A stretch of DNA of 8,894 nt from Planctomycetota bacterium (GTDB taxonomy: Bacteria; Planctomycetota; Planctomycetia; Isosphaerales; Isosphaeraceae). Positions 1 through 6,406 of the stretch are shown piece by piece; the stretch's first letter is position 1, and the number at the start of each line of letters is the position of its first letter. The notes beneath the pieces are model-generated. The model was not told where the DNA came from. It did no database searches and was given only the letters and a program-made list of their open reading frames with translations. The stretch lies in NCBI GenBank assembly GCA_021778575.1, contig JAJYCH010000134.1, positions 1 through 8,894 on the forward strand, read 5' to 3'. The translations under genes and the position numbers were made by a program.

Positions 1-654
1 TTCCAACCCGGCCCGGTCGAGAATGCTGATCAGGCCCCGTTGCGACAGAATCAGACCGGCCTCCTGCAACGGCTTGAGCGTTTCGGAGATGCTGGCCCGT
101 CGGGCTCCCAGCATGATGGCCAGATAATCGTGCGTCAGTTCCATCGCGTCGGTATCGGTACGATCGCGAGTCATCAGCAGCCAGCGACAGCACCGCTGCT
201 CCAGACGATGCAACCCATTGCAAGCCACCGATTGCGAGATTTGCGAGATGTAGGCCGCTTGATAATGGATCAGCAGTTCCTGCAACCCGCCACCAAGAGC
301 GTACTCTGCCCGGAGCGCCCGGAGCTCGATCCGCCAGGCCGTGCCATTGATCTGAACAATGATCTTGTGAGGTGAGACGCTGTCACCAACCACGGCGGCG
401 TGACCGACCAGCCCCTCATTGCCCACGGTCGCCACCTCGATGGCGTTGCCGTCGGCCATGATCGCAATGGCCGAGAAGACCGCTCCCGAAGGGAAATAGG
501 CATATTCGATCTGCCCTCGCGCCTCGCACACGACATAATCGCGAGCCAGGTTGACAAGCTTCAGCAGCGGAGTGAGCCGGCGAAATTCAGCGGGGGGAAG
601 TTTTGCCAGGAGCCGATTTCCTGGCGAAGCCAAAGTCCTTCGTTCGCTTGCCAT
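1..654 (-). CDS. Crp/Fnr-family transcriptional regulator (C-terminus cut by window edge)
   Basis: This is a DNA-binding regulator with an N-terminal cyclic-nucleotide-binding-type beta-roll and a C-terminal winged helix. The 218 visible residues run open to the left edge. Residues about 20-130 form the sensory fold (YAYFPSGAVFSAIAIMADG, then EVATVGNEGLVG). Residues 130-165 form the dimer helix, with a short Cys-containing stretch (SVACNGLHRLEQRCCRWLL). Residues 173-202 form the helix-turn-helix (LAIMLGARRASISETL, then the recognition helix and LQEAGLI), followed by the wing (RGLISILDRAGLE). The family is normally about 220-240 residues, so only a short tail is missing. The ATG at 654-652 is the first in frame after the stop near 707; two in-frame GTG codons upstream are alternatives, and no strong ribosome binding site is seen. 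The classical cAMP-contacting residues are not obvious, so the ligand is unknown. It is transcribed divergently from the small gene at 1106. Family assignment is firm; targets are unknown. Confidence 0.9.
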   Translation of the reverse strand, partial: MASERRTLASPGNRLLAKLPPAEFRRLTPLLKLVNLARDYVVCEARGQIEYAYFPSGAVFSAIAIMADGNAIEVATVGNEGLVGHAAVVGDSVSPHKIIVQINGTAWRIELRALRAEYALGGGLQELLIHYQAAYISQISQSVACNGLHRLEQRCCRWLLMTRDRTDTDAMELTHDYLAIMLGARRASISETLKPLQEAGLILSQRGLISILDRAGLE

Positions 655-751
655 CGATTGACGTGCCGTCCGTTTCTCAAAAGAGATCACCACCGATGGC
701 AACGGTTTGACCGATTACCGGTCACCGATGGTCAACGAGGCGTCAAGATCT

Positions 752-766
752 CGGGACCAGGTCCCG
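752..766. promoter_or_regulatory. Perfect palindrome CGGGACC-A-GGTCCCG, possible operator
   Basis: Two 7-bp arms separated by a single A form an exact inverted repeat. It abuts the AT-rich block and lies about 100 bp upstream of the regulator start. This position would suit an operator for a dimeric protein, or a hairpin in the regulator's leader. It does not resemble known CRP/FNR sites, and a weak plus-strand terminator is an alternative because AAAATAAAAT follows. Confidence 0.35.
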
Positions 767-767
767 C

Positions 768-805
768 AGTAAAATAAAATAGTTTTATGTTTTTATAAAC
801 AATAG
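768..805. promoter_or_regulatory. AT-rich block, likely promoter region
   Basis: This is a nearly pure A/T stretch (AAAATAAAATAG, TTTTATG, TTTTTATAAAC) in an otherwise GC-rich region. Read on the minus strand it offers loose -35/-10-like pairs (TTGTTT, then TATTTT or TTTTAT), none with good consensus. It is likely the melting or UP-type region for the regulator promoter, and possibly also for the opposite gene. The exact start sites cannot be assigned. Confidence 0.35.
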
Positions 806-853
806 ATGATCTCCTGTCTCGCAACTGTTTGAAACCCAGGTCCTGGTGCGATT

Positions 854-869
854 GGATTCAAATTAATCC
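854..869. promoter_or_regulatory. GGATT-N6-AATCC inverted repeat, possible binding site
   Basis: A perfect 5-bp inverted repeat with a 6-bp spacer (CAAATT). The 6-bp spacing matches that of CRP-type sites although the half-site is different. It lies between the two divergent genes. A repeat this short can arise by chance. Confidence 0.25.
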
Positions 870-1105
870 TGGAAAATTTCGACGTCGGTACGGTTGCCGA
901 CGGAAGTGAATGACAATCCCTGATCAACTGACTTTTCGGGTGTCCTTTTCCGCACAATCAGCAGGGTCGATCGACTGAAATCGGAGCGTGTCGAAACGAC
1001 TTTTCCCACCGTGCCGCGAGCCGCCTATGAATCAAAACGTACCGATTATTTGCGAGAAAATGCACGATCCTACTCGACCGATCTCACAGGGGAGGGCCTT
1101 GATCC

Positions 1106-1378
1106 ATGACGGCGGATGAGCGAGTGCTGGAAGCCGCAGCCCGTTGCCTGGTCATTCTCCGTCGCTATCGCGAAGTCGAACGAACGGCCGAGACCCGCGC
1201 CCGGATGGTCGCGGAAATTGAGGTGATCGTCGGCTGGCTGATGGAACTGGGCCTGCTGACTGATCAGAACCAGGAGTTCATCCTGAAATCGGTCGAACGC
1301 TATCTCGTCGAACAATACGGCCTCGTGATCGGCCATTCCCTGACCACTCAATTCATCGATGCCTTTGAAACATATTAG
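1106..1378 (+). CDS. Small helical protein, 90 aa, unknown function
   Basis: I do not recognise this family. The ATG at 1106 is preceded by a purine-rich ribosome binding site (AGGGGAGGG, 1088-1096) at suitable spacing. Codons end mostly in G or C, as in the neighbouring real genes, which supports coding. The protein is acidic, lacks a signal peptide or membrane segment, and is predicted almost wholly alpha-helical. It has an N-terminal helix with Arg/Glu-rich heptads (LEAAARCLVILRRYREVERT), then helices around GWLMELGLLTDQNQEFILK and ERYLVEQYGLVIG. It sits head-to-head with the Crp/Fnr gene, so it may be a target or a partner of that regulator (inference). An AT-rich terminator-like hairpin follows 16 bp after the stop. 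Confidence 0.7.
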   Translation: MTADERVLEAAARCLVILRRYREVERTAETRARMVAEIEVIVGWLMELGLLTDQNQEFILKSVERYLVEQYGLVIGHSLTTQFIDAFETY

Positions 1379-1393
1379 CTTTTTTAGTGCGAA

Positions 1394-1440
1394 ATTGATA
1401 CCCTTGTTATCTAAAATATCAATCTTTCTTTTTGTTTTTA
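1394..1440 (+). terminator. AT-rich terminator-like hairpin with T-tract
   Basis: ATTGATA (1394-1400) pairs exactly with TATCAAT (1417-1423) across a 16-nt loop and is followed by CTTTCTTTTTGTTTTTA. Position just after the 90-aa gene fits an intrinsic terminator. The stem is AT-only apart from one pair, so it would be weak. Confidence 0.4.
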
Positions 1441-1548
1441 ATTTATTCAGAAAATAGAGGTCTGGAAACTACGGGCGCTGCGAGCGAGACGGCCGGTTAA
1501 CTTGGCAAAAGTCGCGCCTGCCCTTTAGCTTCACGCGAGGAAGCCCTC

Positions 1549-1660
1549 TCTGGAGTGCGAGAGCTTGCTCTCGCTCTGGCGACCGGAGCTTGCTCCGAGC
1601 CGAGTGGCCTGGCCAACGGTTTCCGGTTCAGGACCGTGGAGCAAGCTCTCGCACTCCAGA
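1549..1660. repeat. 112-bp element with 22-bp terminal inverted repeats and CTTG-loop hairpins
   Basis: Bases 1549-1570 are the exact reverse complement of 1639-1660 (22 bp). Inside are two nested hairpins sharing the same loop: GCGAGAG-CTTG-CTCTCGC (1557-1574) and CGGAG-CTTG-CTCCG (1584-1597). A looser ACGGT/ACCGT pair (1616-1620 and 1633-1637) follows. The organisation resembles a REP/MITE-like intergenic palindromic repeat. No target-site duplication is visible at the ends, and no second copy exists in this window, so its multicopy nature is unproven. It could also act at RNA level as a folded leader or terminator. Confidence 0.6.
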
Positions 1661-1729
1661 TCACCAATCCGTCCGCAGGCCCCCAGAAAAGCCGGGGACA
1701 CCCTTCTCAATAACGGGTTTCGGTCCGGG

Positions 1730-1758
1730 TTGACCTTGCGGAACCAGGCTGATAGGCT
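1730..1758 (+). promoter_or_regulatory. Possible sigma70-type promoter for the lipid kinase
   Basis: TTGACC (1730-1735) and TAGGCT (1753-1758) are separated by 17 bp, the ideal spacing. The -35 matches five of six consensus bases and the -10 only three. It lies about 55 bp upstream of the kinase ATG, which would give a short leader. The call rests on motif and position only. Confidence 0.35.
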
Positions 1759-1812
1759 ATTTGATTCAATTATGGATTTTTGTTTTGGCCGAGCGGTCGA
1801 GGGGGTTGACGG

Positions 1813-2844
1813 ATGGCAGCGAGGAATCCGGACCACCCTCGGCGGGCGGCGACGGTGAGGTCGGGCGGTTTACTGGCAGGCGAAGAGAGTGAGGCGGGTT
1901 GGGTTGGCTTCGCTGTCAACGCGGCGTCGGGGCGAGGCGGCGGTCGAGCGGCGGTCACGAAGCTGGTCCGCGAACTCGAGCGCCGGGGGATTGAATCACG
2001 GGTCGCCTGGACCCTGGACGAACGCCGGGCGCTGGTCGAGTCGGCGGCGGGTCGGGATCAGGATCGGTGTCGCTGTCTGGTGGCTGTCGGCGGCGACGGA
2101 ACGGTGGCCGCGCTCATCAACGAGCGGCCTGATGTACCGATCGCGGTTCTCCCGGCCGGGACTGAAAATCTGTTCGCCGGCCATTTCGGCTTCAAACGCA
2201 ACCCGGAGCGGGCGGCATCGCGGATCATCAACGGATCATCGAGCCTGCTTGACCTGGGAACGATCGACGGGCGGCGATTCGCGCTGATGGCCGGGTTCGG
2301 CTTCGATGCCGACGTGGTCTCGCGGCACCACACCGCCCGGGTGAGCCGGTCCGGAAAGCTCCGGACCACCCATCGCGCGGCGTATGTCGAGCCGGTCCTC
2401 CGGTCGAGCTTCGGTTACCGGTTCCCGCCGCTCTGCTTGACGATCGAGGGAGCCGACGGTCGTGAGGAGCGACTGACCGGGACGACGGTCTTCGTCTTCA
2501 ACCTGCCGCGCTACGCGCTGGGGTTGCCGTTTGCTCCCCGAGCCGTGGGGGACGACGGTTATCTCGACCTGGTCGTTTTTCGCGAGCCAGGGCCGTTCCG
2601 GGCGTTGCATTATCTCTGGTTGGTCGTCCGAGGCTTGCATCTGAACCGACCGGGAATCATTCATCGACGGGTCCGCAAGGTAGCGATCGAGACCGAAGGA
2701 GTCGTCCCCGTGCAACTTGATGGCGACCCGGGCGGAGTCATCGAGCCCGGAGCCTCGCCCTGGGTTGTCGAGATCCTGCCAGGGGCGGTCGGGGTTCTGG
2801 TGCCAGCCGCCTCGCGGCCAAACTCGGTCGTCGAGGCCTCGTGA
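1813..2844 (+). CDS. Diacylglycerol kinase catalytic-domain protein (YegS/BmrU-type lipid kinase)
   Basis: This is a soluble ATP-dependent lipid kinase, expected to phosphorylate diacylglycerol or a related lipid at the inner face of the membrane. Residues 33-45 carry the nucleotide-binding start (FAVNAASGRGGGR), residues 93-97 the glycine-rich GGDGT motif, residues 114-121 PAGTENLF (variant of the family's P-x-GT-x-N), residues 161-168 GFGFDADV, and residues 247-255 DDGYLDLVV, followed by the C-terminal beta-domain with VQLDGDPGG (299-307). The length of 343 residues fits the family (about 300-340). The ATG at 1813 has GGGGG 7 bp upstream. The first 30 residues before the fold are extra and poorly conserved in character, so a later start cannot be excluded. 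The gene stands alone, is convergent with the GTPase gene 47 bp downstream, and has its own possible promoter. True substrate unknown. Confidence 0.9.
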   Translation: MAARNPDHPRRAATVRSGGLLAGEESEAGWVGFAVNAASGRGGGRAAVTKLVRELERRGIESRVAWTLDERRALVESAAGRDQDRCRCLVAVGGDGTVAALINERPDVPIAVLPAGTENLFAGHFGFKRNPERAASRIINGSSSLLDLGTIDGRRFALMAGFGFDADVVSRHHTARVSRSGKLRTTHRAAYVEPVLRSSFGYRFPPLCLTIEGADGREERLTGTTVFVFNLPRYALGLPFAPRAVGDDGYLDLVVFREPGPFRALHYLWLVVRGLHLNRPGIIHRRVRKVAIETEGVVPVQLDGDPGGVIEPGASPWVVEILPGAVGVLVPAASRPNSVVEAS

Positions 2845-2891
2845 TCGACCCGGCTTTAACTCCCGATCGGGTGCCCTGAATCGTTCCGAAA

Positions 2892-5222
2892 TCAAGGCTT
2901 CGGCAGCTCCGGAATTTTGAAGTCCGAGGTAAACACAAGTGTCCCTGTGTTGCTCTTGCTGGGCTTGATTTCCTGCGAGAGGTTGCGGATGGCCAGGGGG
3001 TCGCCCTTTTCGCTGTTGAGGGTGAGCGGGTTGGAGTCGGACCAGTAGCCGTTGTCGATCACCTTGACCGTGACCGGGTCGCCCAGCTTCCAGCGGATCG
3101 GCCGGGGGAAAGTGTAGTCCCAGATCGGTTGATAGTTGTTGCGGATCACCGGTGAGGGGCCGTAGGTCACTCCGGCCACTTCGACGACCACGCTCAGGTC
3201 GGGGGCTCCGCCGAAGGTTGAGCCGAGCTTGGCGTCGAAGGTTCCTCGGCGGAGGGTGACCTTGTATTCGTTGGTGACCGAGACCTTATCCCACCAGGTC
3301 AGGTAGCGTCTGGCCTCGGTGGCCCGGATACCTTCAGGGTGCTGGGCGAGGTAGTCGCGAAGCTGGTGGGCGACCTCGCCGACGTCGTTGGGGTGGGCGA
3401 CCAGGTGGTCGTAGGCCCGGCGGTAGGAGTCGGTGTCCCAGGCCCGGAGGATCTTGTCCTTGGCCTCGGTCGCCTCGCTGATGTACCGGCCGCCGTTGGC
3501 GTGGGCCTTGAGGTATTCGCCATAGCGATCGATCCGCCGGGCGAACTCGGTCGGGTTGCGCTTGGAGAAGTCGCGGGCCTTGTCGATATCGCGGTCGTCG
3601 AGGGTCTTGATGTAGTCGTCGAGAAGGCGCTGGGCTTCGGGCCGGTAGCGGCTTTCGGGATGTTCGACGAGGAACTGGCGGGCCTGCTCGATCAGGTCGG
3701 GATAGTTGACGCTGGGGAGCCTGGCCTGTCGTTCGAGGTCGTCGAGAATCTGGCGTTCGCGGCCGGCGACCTTCGAGTCACGCTTGCCGGCGAGCGTGGC
3801 CATGAGAGCGTCGGCCTCGGCGCGGTGGGGCGAGTCGGGGAATTCGCGGAGGAACTGCTTGACCACGCCGAGCGGGGCTTCGGGCTCGTCGGCCGATGCG
3901 GCGGCGGTTTCGGACCGGACTGCGGTCCAGCGCGACTCTTGCCGGGCGTTTTCCTGGGCCTTCTGGACTTCCTGGACCGGGATGGCCAGCGTCGGGGTTC
4001 GCTCGACGATCGACGAAAGTTTCTCGGCGGCGTCAGGGGCGGCGGTCCCGGCGAGGATCTGGGTCGCGGTTGCCTTGACGGCCCACTCGTCGCGAGCCAT
4101 CAAGGCCCGCTTGGCATTGCCCGGCCAGAACAGGGGGAGCGTCGGATGCCAGCGGACCAGGTCGTTCCAGCGAGCGGCGACGTCGGGCGGCGAGTTATCC
4201 GGGCTGGCGGTGAACCGGGTCGCCTCGCGATAGCCCCAGAAGTCGTAACCGGCGAGCGAGCCGGCGATCAGTCCGGCGGCCAGGGTCAGCCGGACCAGGC
4301 CTCGGCGGAACTTCCGGCGTCGAGCTTCGGACAGTCGGCGGCGGAAGTCGGCCGCGCGGTCGGATCGAGGGTAGCGCTTCTCGAACGCCGAGACACATCG
4401 ACCGAGTCGCGGCAAGTCGTCGGGTGCGAGATCCCAGAGCCATTCAAGCTGTTCGCGGTCGACGGTTTCAAGTTGTTCGGCCAGCCAGCCGAGCGGCGCT
4501 TCGAGCCCCAGGGGGTGGAGGTCGATCGGCGGTCGGCCGTCGACCGAGCCTCGACCGTAGGCGCTGACGGCGAACATCGCTCCATGGGGGACGTGACGGG
4601 CCAGGGCGTGGCGGGTCATCCCGTAGCGGGCCTCGACCAGTCGCTCGACCGCGTCAGGCCCTTGACCGATCTCGCCCCGGGCGAGGACCCGGTCGAACTT
4701 GGTCAGGAGAAGCGCTACCGGTCGGCCGGCGGTTCCGTCGTCGGAGCGGTCGATGTAGCGTTCAAGGAGGTTCTCGACCTCTTGCTGGCGTCGTCTGCGC
4801 TCGGCGGGGTGGGTCGAGCCTTCGGGGTCGAGGCAGAGGAGCACGGCGTCGGAGTCGGCGAAGAACGCCTGGATCGGCTCATCGGAGCCGAGAGTGACGT
4901 GTTCGCCCTGGTAATCCTTGACGATCAGGTCGAACCGCGCCGGACCGTGATAGAGGCGGAGTTTCAGCTCGGTCTCGGCCAGGGTTCCCGCCGGCGGCTC
5001 GCCCGATTCGATCTGGGCGATCTTCTCGGCGAGATATTCCGCGCTGGGCGGATCAACGGCGGCCAGTCGAAGACCGGGGACCTGACCGGTCGACGCCTGG
5101 CGATAGAACATGGCCAGCAGAGTTGTCTTGCCGACCGCCCGATGGCCGAACAGCGCGATCCGCTTCGGGCCGGTCAGCCGATGTTCCAGCGTATCGAGAT
5201 GAGCCTTGCGGCGGTTGGACAT
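2892..5222 (-). CDS. Membrane-anchored P-loop GTPase with helical repeats and C-terminal C2-like domain
   Basis: A 776-residue protein in three parts. The N-terminal GTPase (residues 20-255) has Walker A GHRAVGKT (26-33), a G3-like DYQG (103-106), G4 TKFD (174-177) and a possible G5 SA (220-221), recalling the 'double-GTPase' (DO-GTPase)/TRAFAC-like group. A basic stretch (RRRKFRRG, 301-308) precedes one membrane segment (311-326), so by the positive-inside rule the GTPase is cytoplasmic and the remaining 450 residues are periplasmic. That part holds TPR/BamD-like helical hairpins (FLREFPDSPHRAEAD, FLVEHPESRYRPEAQ, YLAQHPEGIRATEAR) and ends in a beta-rich region (650-735) with a C2-like pattern (YQPIWDYTFP, then VTVKVIDNG). 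GAGG lies 7 bp before the ATG. It is the last gene of a four-gene operon, 55 bp after the PIN gene. GTPase and topology are well supported; the C2-like call is tentative and the cellular role unknown. Confidence 0.85.
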   Translation of the reverse strand: MSNRRKAHLDTLEHRLTGPKRIALFGHRAVGKTTLLAMFYRQASTGQVPGLRLAAVDPPSAEYLAEKIAQIESGEPPAGTLAETELKLRLYHGPARFDLIVKDYQGEHVTLGSDEPIQAFFADSDAVLLCLDPEGSTHPAERRRRQQEVENLLERYIDRSDDGTAGRPVALLLTKFDRVLARGEIGQGPDAVERLVEARYGMTRHALARHVPHGAMFAVSAYGRGSVDGRPPIDLHPLGLEAPLGWLAEQLETVDREQLEWLWDLAPDDLPRLGRCVSAFEKRYPRSDRAADFRRRLSEARRRKFRRGLVRLTLAAGLIAGSLAGYDFWGYREATRFTASPDNSPPDVAARWNDLVRWHPTLPLFWPGNAKRALMARDEWAVKATATQILAGTAAPDAAEKLSSIVERTPTLAIPVQEVQKAQENARQESRWTAVRSETAAASADEPEAPLGVVKQFLREFPDSPHRAEADALMATLAGKRDSKVAGRERQILDDLERQARLPSVNYPDLIEQARQFLVEHPESRYRPEAQRLLDDYIKTLDDRDIDKARDFSKRNPTEFARRIDRYGEYLKAHANGGRYISEATEAKDKILRAWDTDSYRRAYDHLVAHPNDVGEVAHQLRDYLAQHPEGIRATEARRYLTWWDKVSVTNEYKVTLRRGTFDAKLGSTFGGAPDLSVVVEVAGVTYGPSPVIRNNYQPIWDYTFPRPIRWKLGDPVTVKVIDNGYWSDSNPLTLNSEKGDPLAIRNLSQEIKPSKSNTGTLVFTSDFKIPELPKP

Positions 5223-5277
5223 ATCGAGCCTCGAATCCCTTGCATCCTTCGGAACGTCTACTGACTATCCGACTTCG

Positions 5278-5889
5278 TTACGATTTGGACTGGGCTATGT
5301 GCCATTCCAGGAATTTCGAGGCATCGGCGAAATAACGGATCCCGGCCTCCTGGATTGCGGAACTCGCAAACGTATTGGGCTCGAAATCCTTACGATTTTC
5401 GGTCAACAAAACTTTGTCATTCTGGAGGTGTTGGTTTGCGTGATGCAAAATGCTGGCCAGGATCAAGTTGTCGGTGGGTTCTTGATCGATGAGGCGATTG
5501 AAAAAACTGAGTTGCAGAATTTCGGACGTGCTTTCGATGATTTCCGCATTGGTGGAAAGAAGCTGGATGACGTGGTAGAGACGGGTTTCAAATTCGTTGA
5601 AGATTTCTTCGAGACCAACTTCCGCCTGCTTCAGATGGTTGATGAAAGGCTGAGAGTGGGGCGAAACGACGTTCCTCTTGGCTGTCGCGTTTTCGTGTTG
5701 AAATGAGTTTATGAGTTTATTGTGTCGTTTCCGCTCACTCTCGAAAGTCGAGAAGACCTCCATGAAACAAAGACCTGGAATGATGAACGAGATTGATGCA
5801 GGAGGATTTGTCACCAACTCGTTAGTTCCCAGATCACGCCCCGTGGCGTAGCTCATCAAGAAATTGGTCTCAATATAGACGAGGGTCAC
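5278..5889 (-). CDS. PIN-domain ribonuclease-like protein
   Basis: A predicted metal-dependent RNase of the PIN fold, 203 residues, cytoplasmic. The acidic residues fall where the fold requires them: E7 in VYIETNFLMSYA (usually Asp), E44 in CFMEVFSTFE, D140 in EPTDNLILASI, and E164/N165/D168 in LLTENRKDF, which also gives the closing strand of the fold. The central insert (55-125) is long and helical, larger than in VapC toxins of about 130 residues. The start is GTG at 5889, decided by a strong GGAGGG site (5896-5901) at 5-7 bp spacing. It overlaps the upstream nuclease-like gene by 20 bp, so the two are likely translationally coupled. Base composition is about 45% GC in the lines counted, against about 70% in the GTPase gene, which suggests acquisition. 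No VapB-type antitoxin is adjacent. The fold is confident; a toxin or defence role is inference. Confidence 0.8.
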   Translation of the reverse strand: MTLVYIETNFLMSYATGRDLGTNELVTNPPASISFIIPGLCFMEVFSTFESERKRHNKLINSFQHENATAKRNVVSPHSQPFINHLKQAEVGLEEIFNEFETRLYHVIQLLSTNAEIIESTSEILQLSFFNRLIDQEPTDNLILASILHHANQHLQNDKVLLTENRKDFEPNTFASSAIQEAGIRYFADASKFLEWHIAQSKS

Positions 5890-6406
5890 TAAGCACCCTC
5901 CAATTTCCTGTCATCCCCCCGGAGAGTCGTTCCGACAGCCCCAGTGCCTTCATCTCGTCGGAGCCGGGAGGATGTTCGGATTTCCAGTGGAACGCGAAGT
6001 CATCGAGCCAAGCTCCAATTAGCGCGTCGAGATACGACGAGAAGATACGCTTCTCGCCAAATTTCGGTTCGTAGCGACTGAGAACATCAGCCGTCTTGAA
6101 AACGCAGAGGGGCAAAAACGGATCGATGACATCCCTGGAAAAGATCCGGATCGCTTCGAGATCCGCGAAGATTCCGAAGGGGATGTCCGTCTGCTGAAGA
6201 TGTTTCAACAGTTGAAGAACACCGAGCCGACTGGCGTCCTTCATCGGCTTGGTCTCGACCAGGATCAGAGGTTCATCGTCCTTATCAACGGCAATGATGG
6301 CGTCGGCGTACTCCTGGTCCTGTCTCCATGATCTGACATTCATTGGAAACATCCTTCCCCTGACCGAGCCTTCGGCGATTCGAAGTGCTTGCTCTCCAGG
6401 ATTCAA
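5870..6406 (-). CDS. PD-(D/E)XK nuclease-like protein resembling type I restriction HsdR N-terminal domain
   Basis: A 178-residue protein with a restriction-endonuclease-like core: D35 in EYADAIIAV, then E51-T-K53 in LILVETKP, then a Gln-containing helix and strand (VLQLLKHLQQTDIPFGIFADLEAIRIFS), the order seen in HSDR_N-type nuclease domains. No helicase or methylase parts are present, so it is a stand-alone domain. The C-terminal 80 residues (LDALIGAWLDDFAFHW and on) are not recognised. The longest frame begins at a TTG (6406) that overlaps the previous stop as TTGA, with GGAG 5 bp before it. An ATG at 6343 has AGGGGAAGG nine bases upstream and keeps the whole core, so the shorter form is a serious alternative. 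GC is near 50%. It overlaps the PIN gene by 20 bp. Nuclease activity is predicted from motifs only; it could instead bind or neutralise the PIN protein. Confidence 0.7.
   Translation of the reverse strand: MNPGEQALRIAEGSVRGRMFPMNVRSWRQDQEYADAIIAVDKDDEPLILVETKPMKDASRLGVLQLLKHLQQTDIPFGIFADLEAIRIFSRDVIDPFLPLCVFKTADVLSRYEPKFGEKRIFSSYLDALIGAWLDDFAFHWKSEHPPGSDEMKALGLSERLSGGMTGNWRVLSDPRLY

Larger units (their letters stand above)
655..1105. promoter_or_regulatory. Divergent intergenic control region
   Basis: These 451 bp separate the regulator from the small plus-strand gene and show no convincing coding frame. The stretch holds a repeated CACCGATGG (691-699 and 723-731, 32 bp apart, about three helical turns), a perfect 15-bp palindrome (752-766), an AT-rich block (768-805) and a GGATT-N6-AATCC inverted repeat (854-869). 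The layout fits promoters for both genes, with possible autoregulation by the Crp/Fnr protein. No canonical CRP (TGTGA-N6-TCACA) or FNR (TTGAT-N4-ATCAA) site was found, so the link to the regulator is inference. Confidence 0.5.
1379..1812. other. 434-bp intergenic region with AT-rich tract and repeat element
   Basis: No supportable gene is present. The first 80 bases are markedly AT-rich (terminator-like hairpin and poly-T runs). The middle holds the palindromic element at 1549-1660. The right part carries a promoter-like pair just ahead of the lipid kinase. Open frames across this stretch on either strand follow the repeat element and have no plausible protein sequence. Confidence 0.6.

Noticed and set aside
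908..926. TGATCA-containing stretch as an FNR box
   Set aside because: Only one half-site (TTGAT on the minus strand) matches; the partner reads GATTG rather than ATCAA.
1027..1119. 30-codon frame (ATG at 1027) overlapping the start of the 90-aa gene, possible leader peptide
   Set aside because: No ribosome binding site, no attenuator-like structure and no codon bias.
2845..2891. CCCGATCGGG palindrome between the convergent kinase and GTPase genes as a bidirectional terminator
   Set aside because: It has no loop and no T-tract on either side; too weak to call although some terminator is expected there.
2236..2895. 219-residue minus-strand frame across the lipid kinase
   Set aside because: It is antisense to the GGDGT-bearing kinase and has Arg/Pro/Asp-rich shadow composition.
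3339..5264. 641-residue open frame on the plus strand opposite the GTPase gene
   Set aside because: Its Val/Gly/Ala/Asp-rich sequence is the typical antisense shadow of a GC-rich gene; the minus strand shows Walker A, G4 and other real motifs.
5206..5706. 166-residue plus-strand frame opposite the PIN gene
   Set aside because: Looks protein-like because the region has lower GC, but the minus strand carries all PIN acidic motifs, a strong ribosome site and the operon arrangement.
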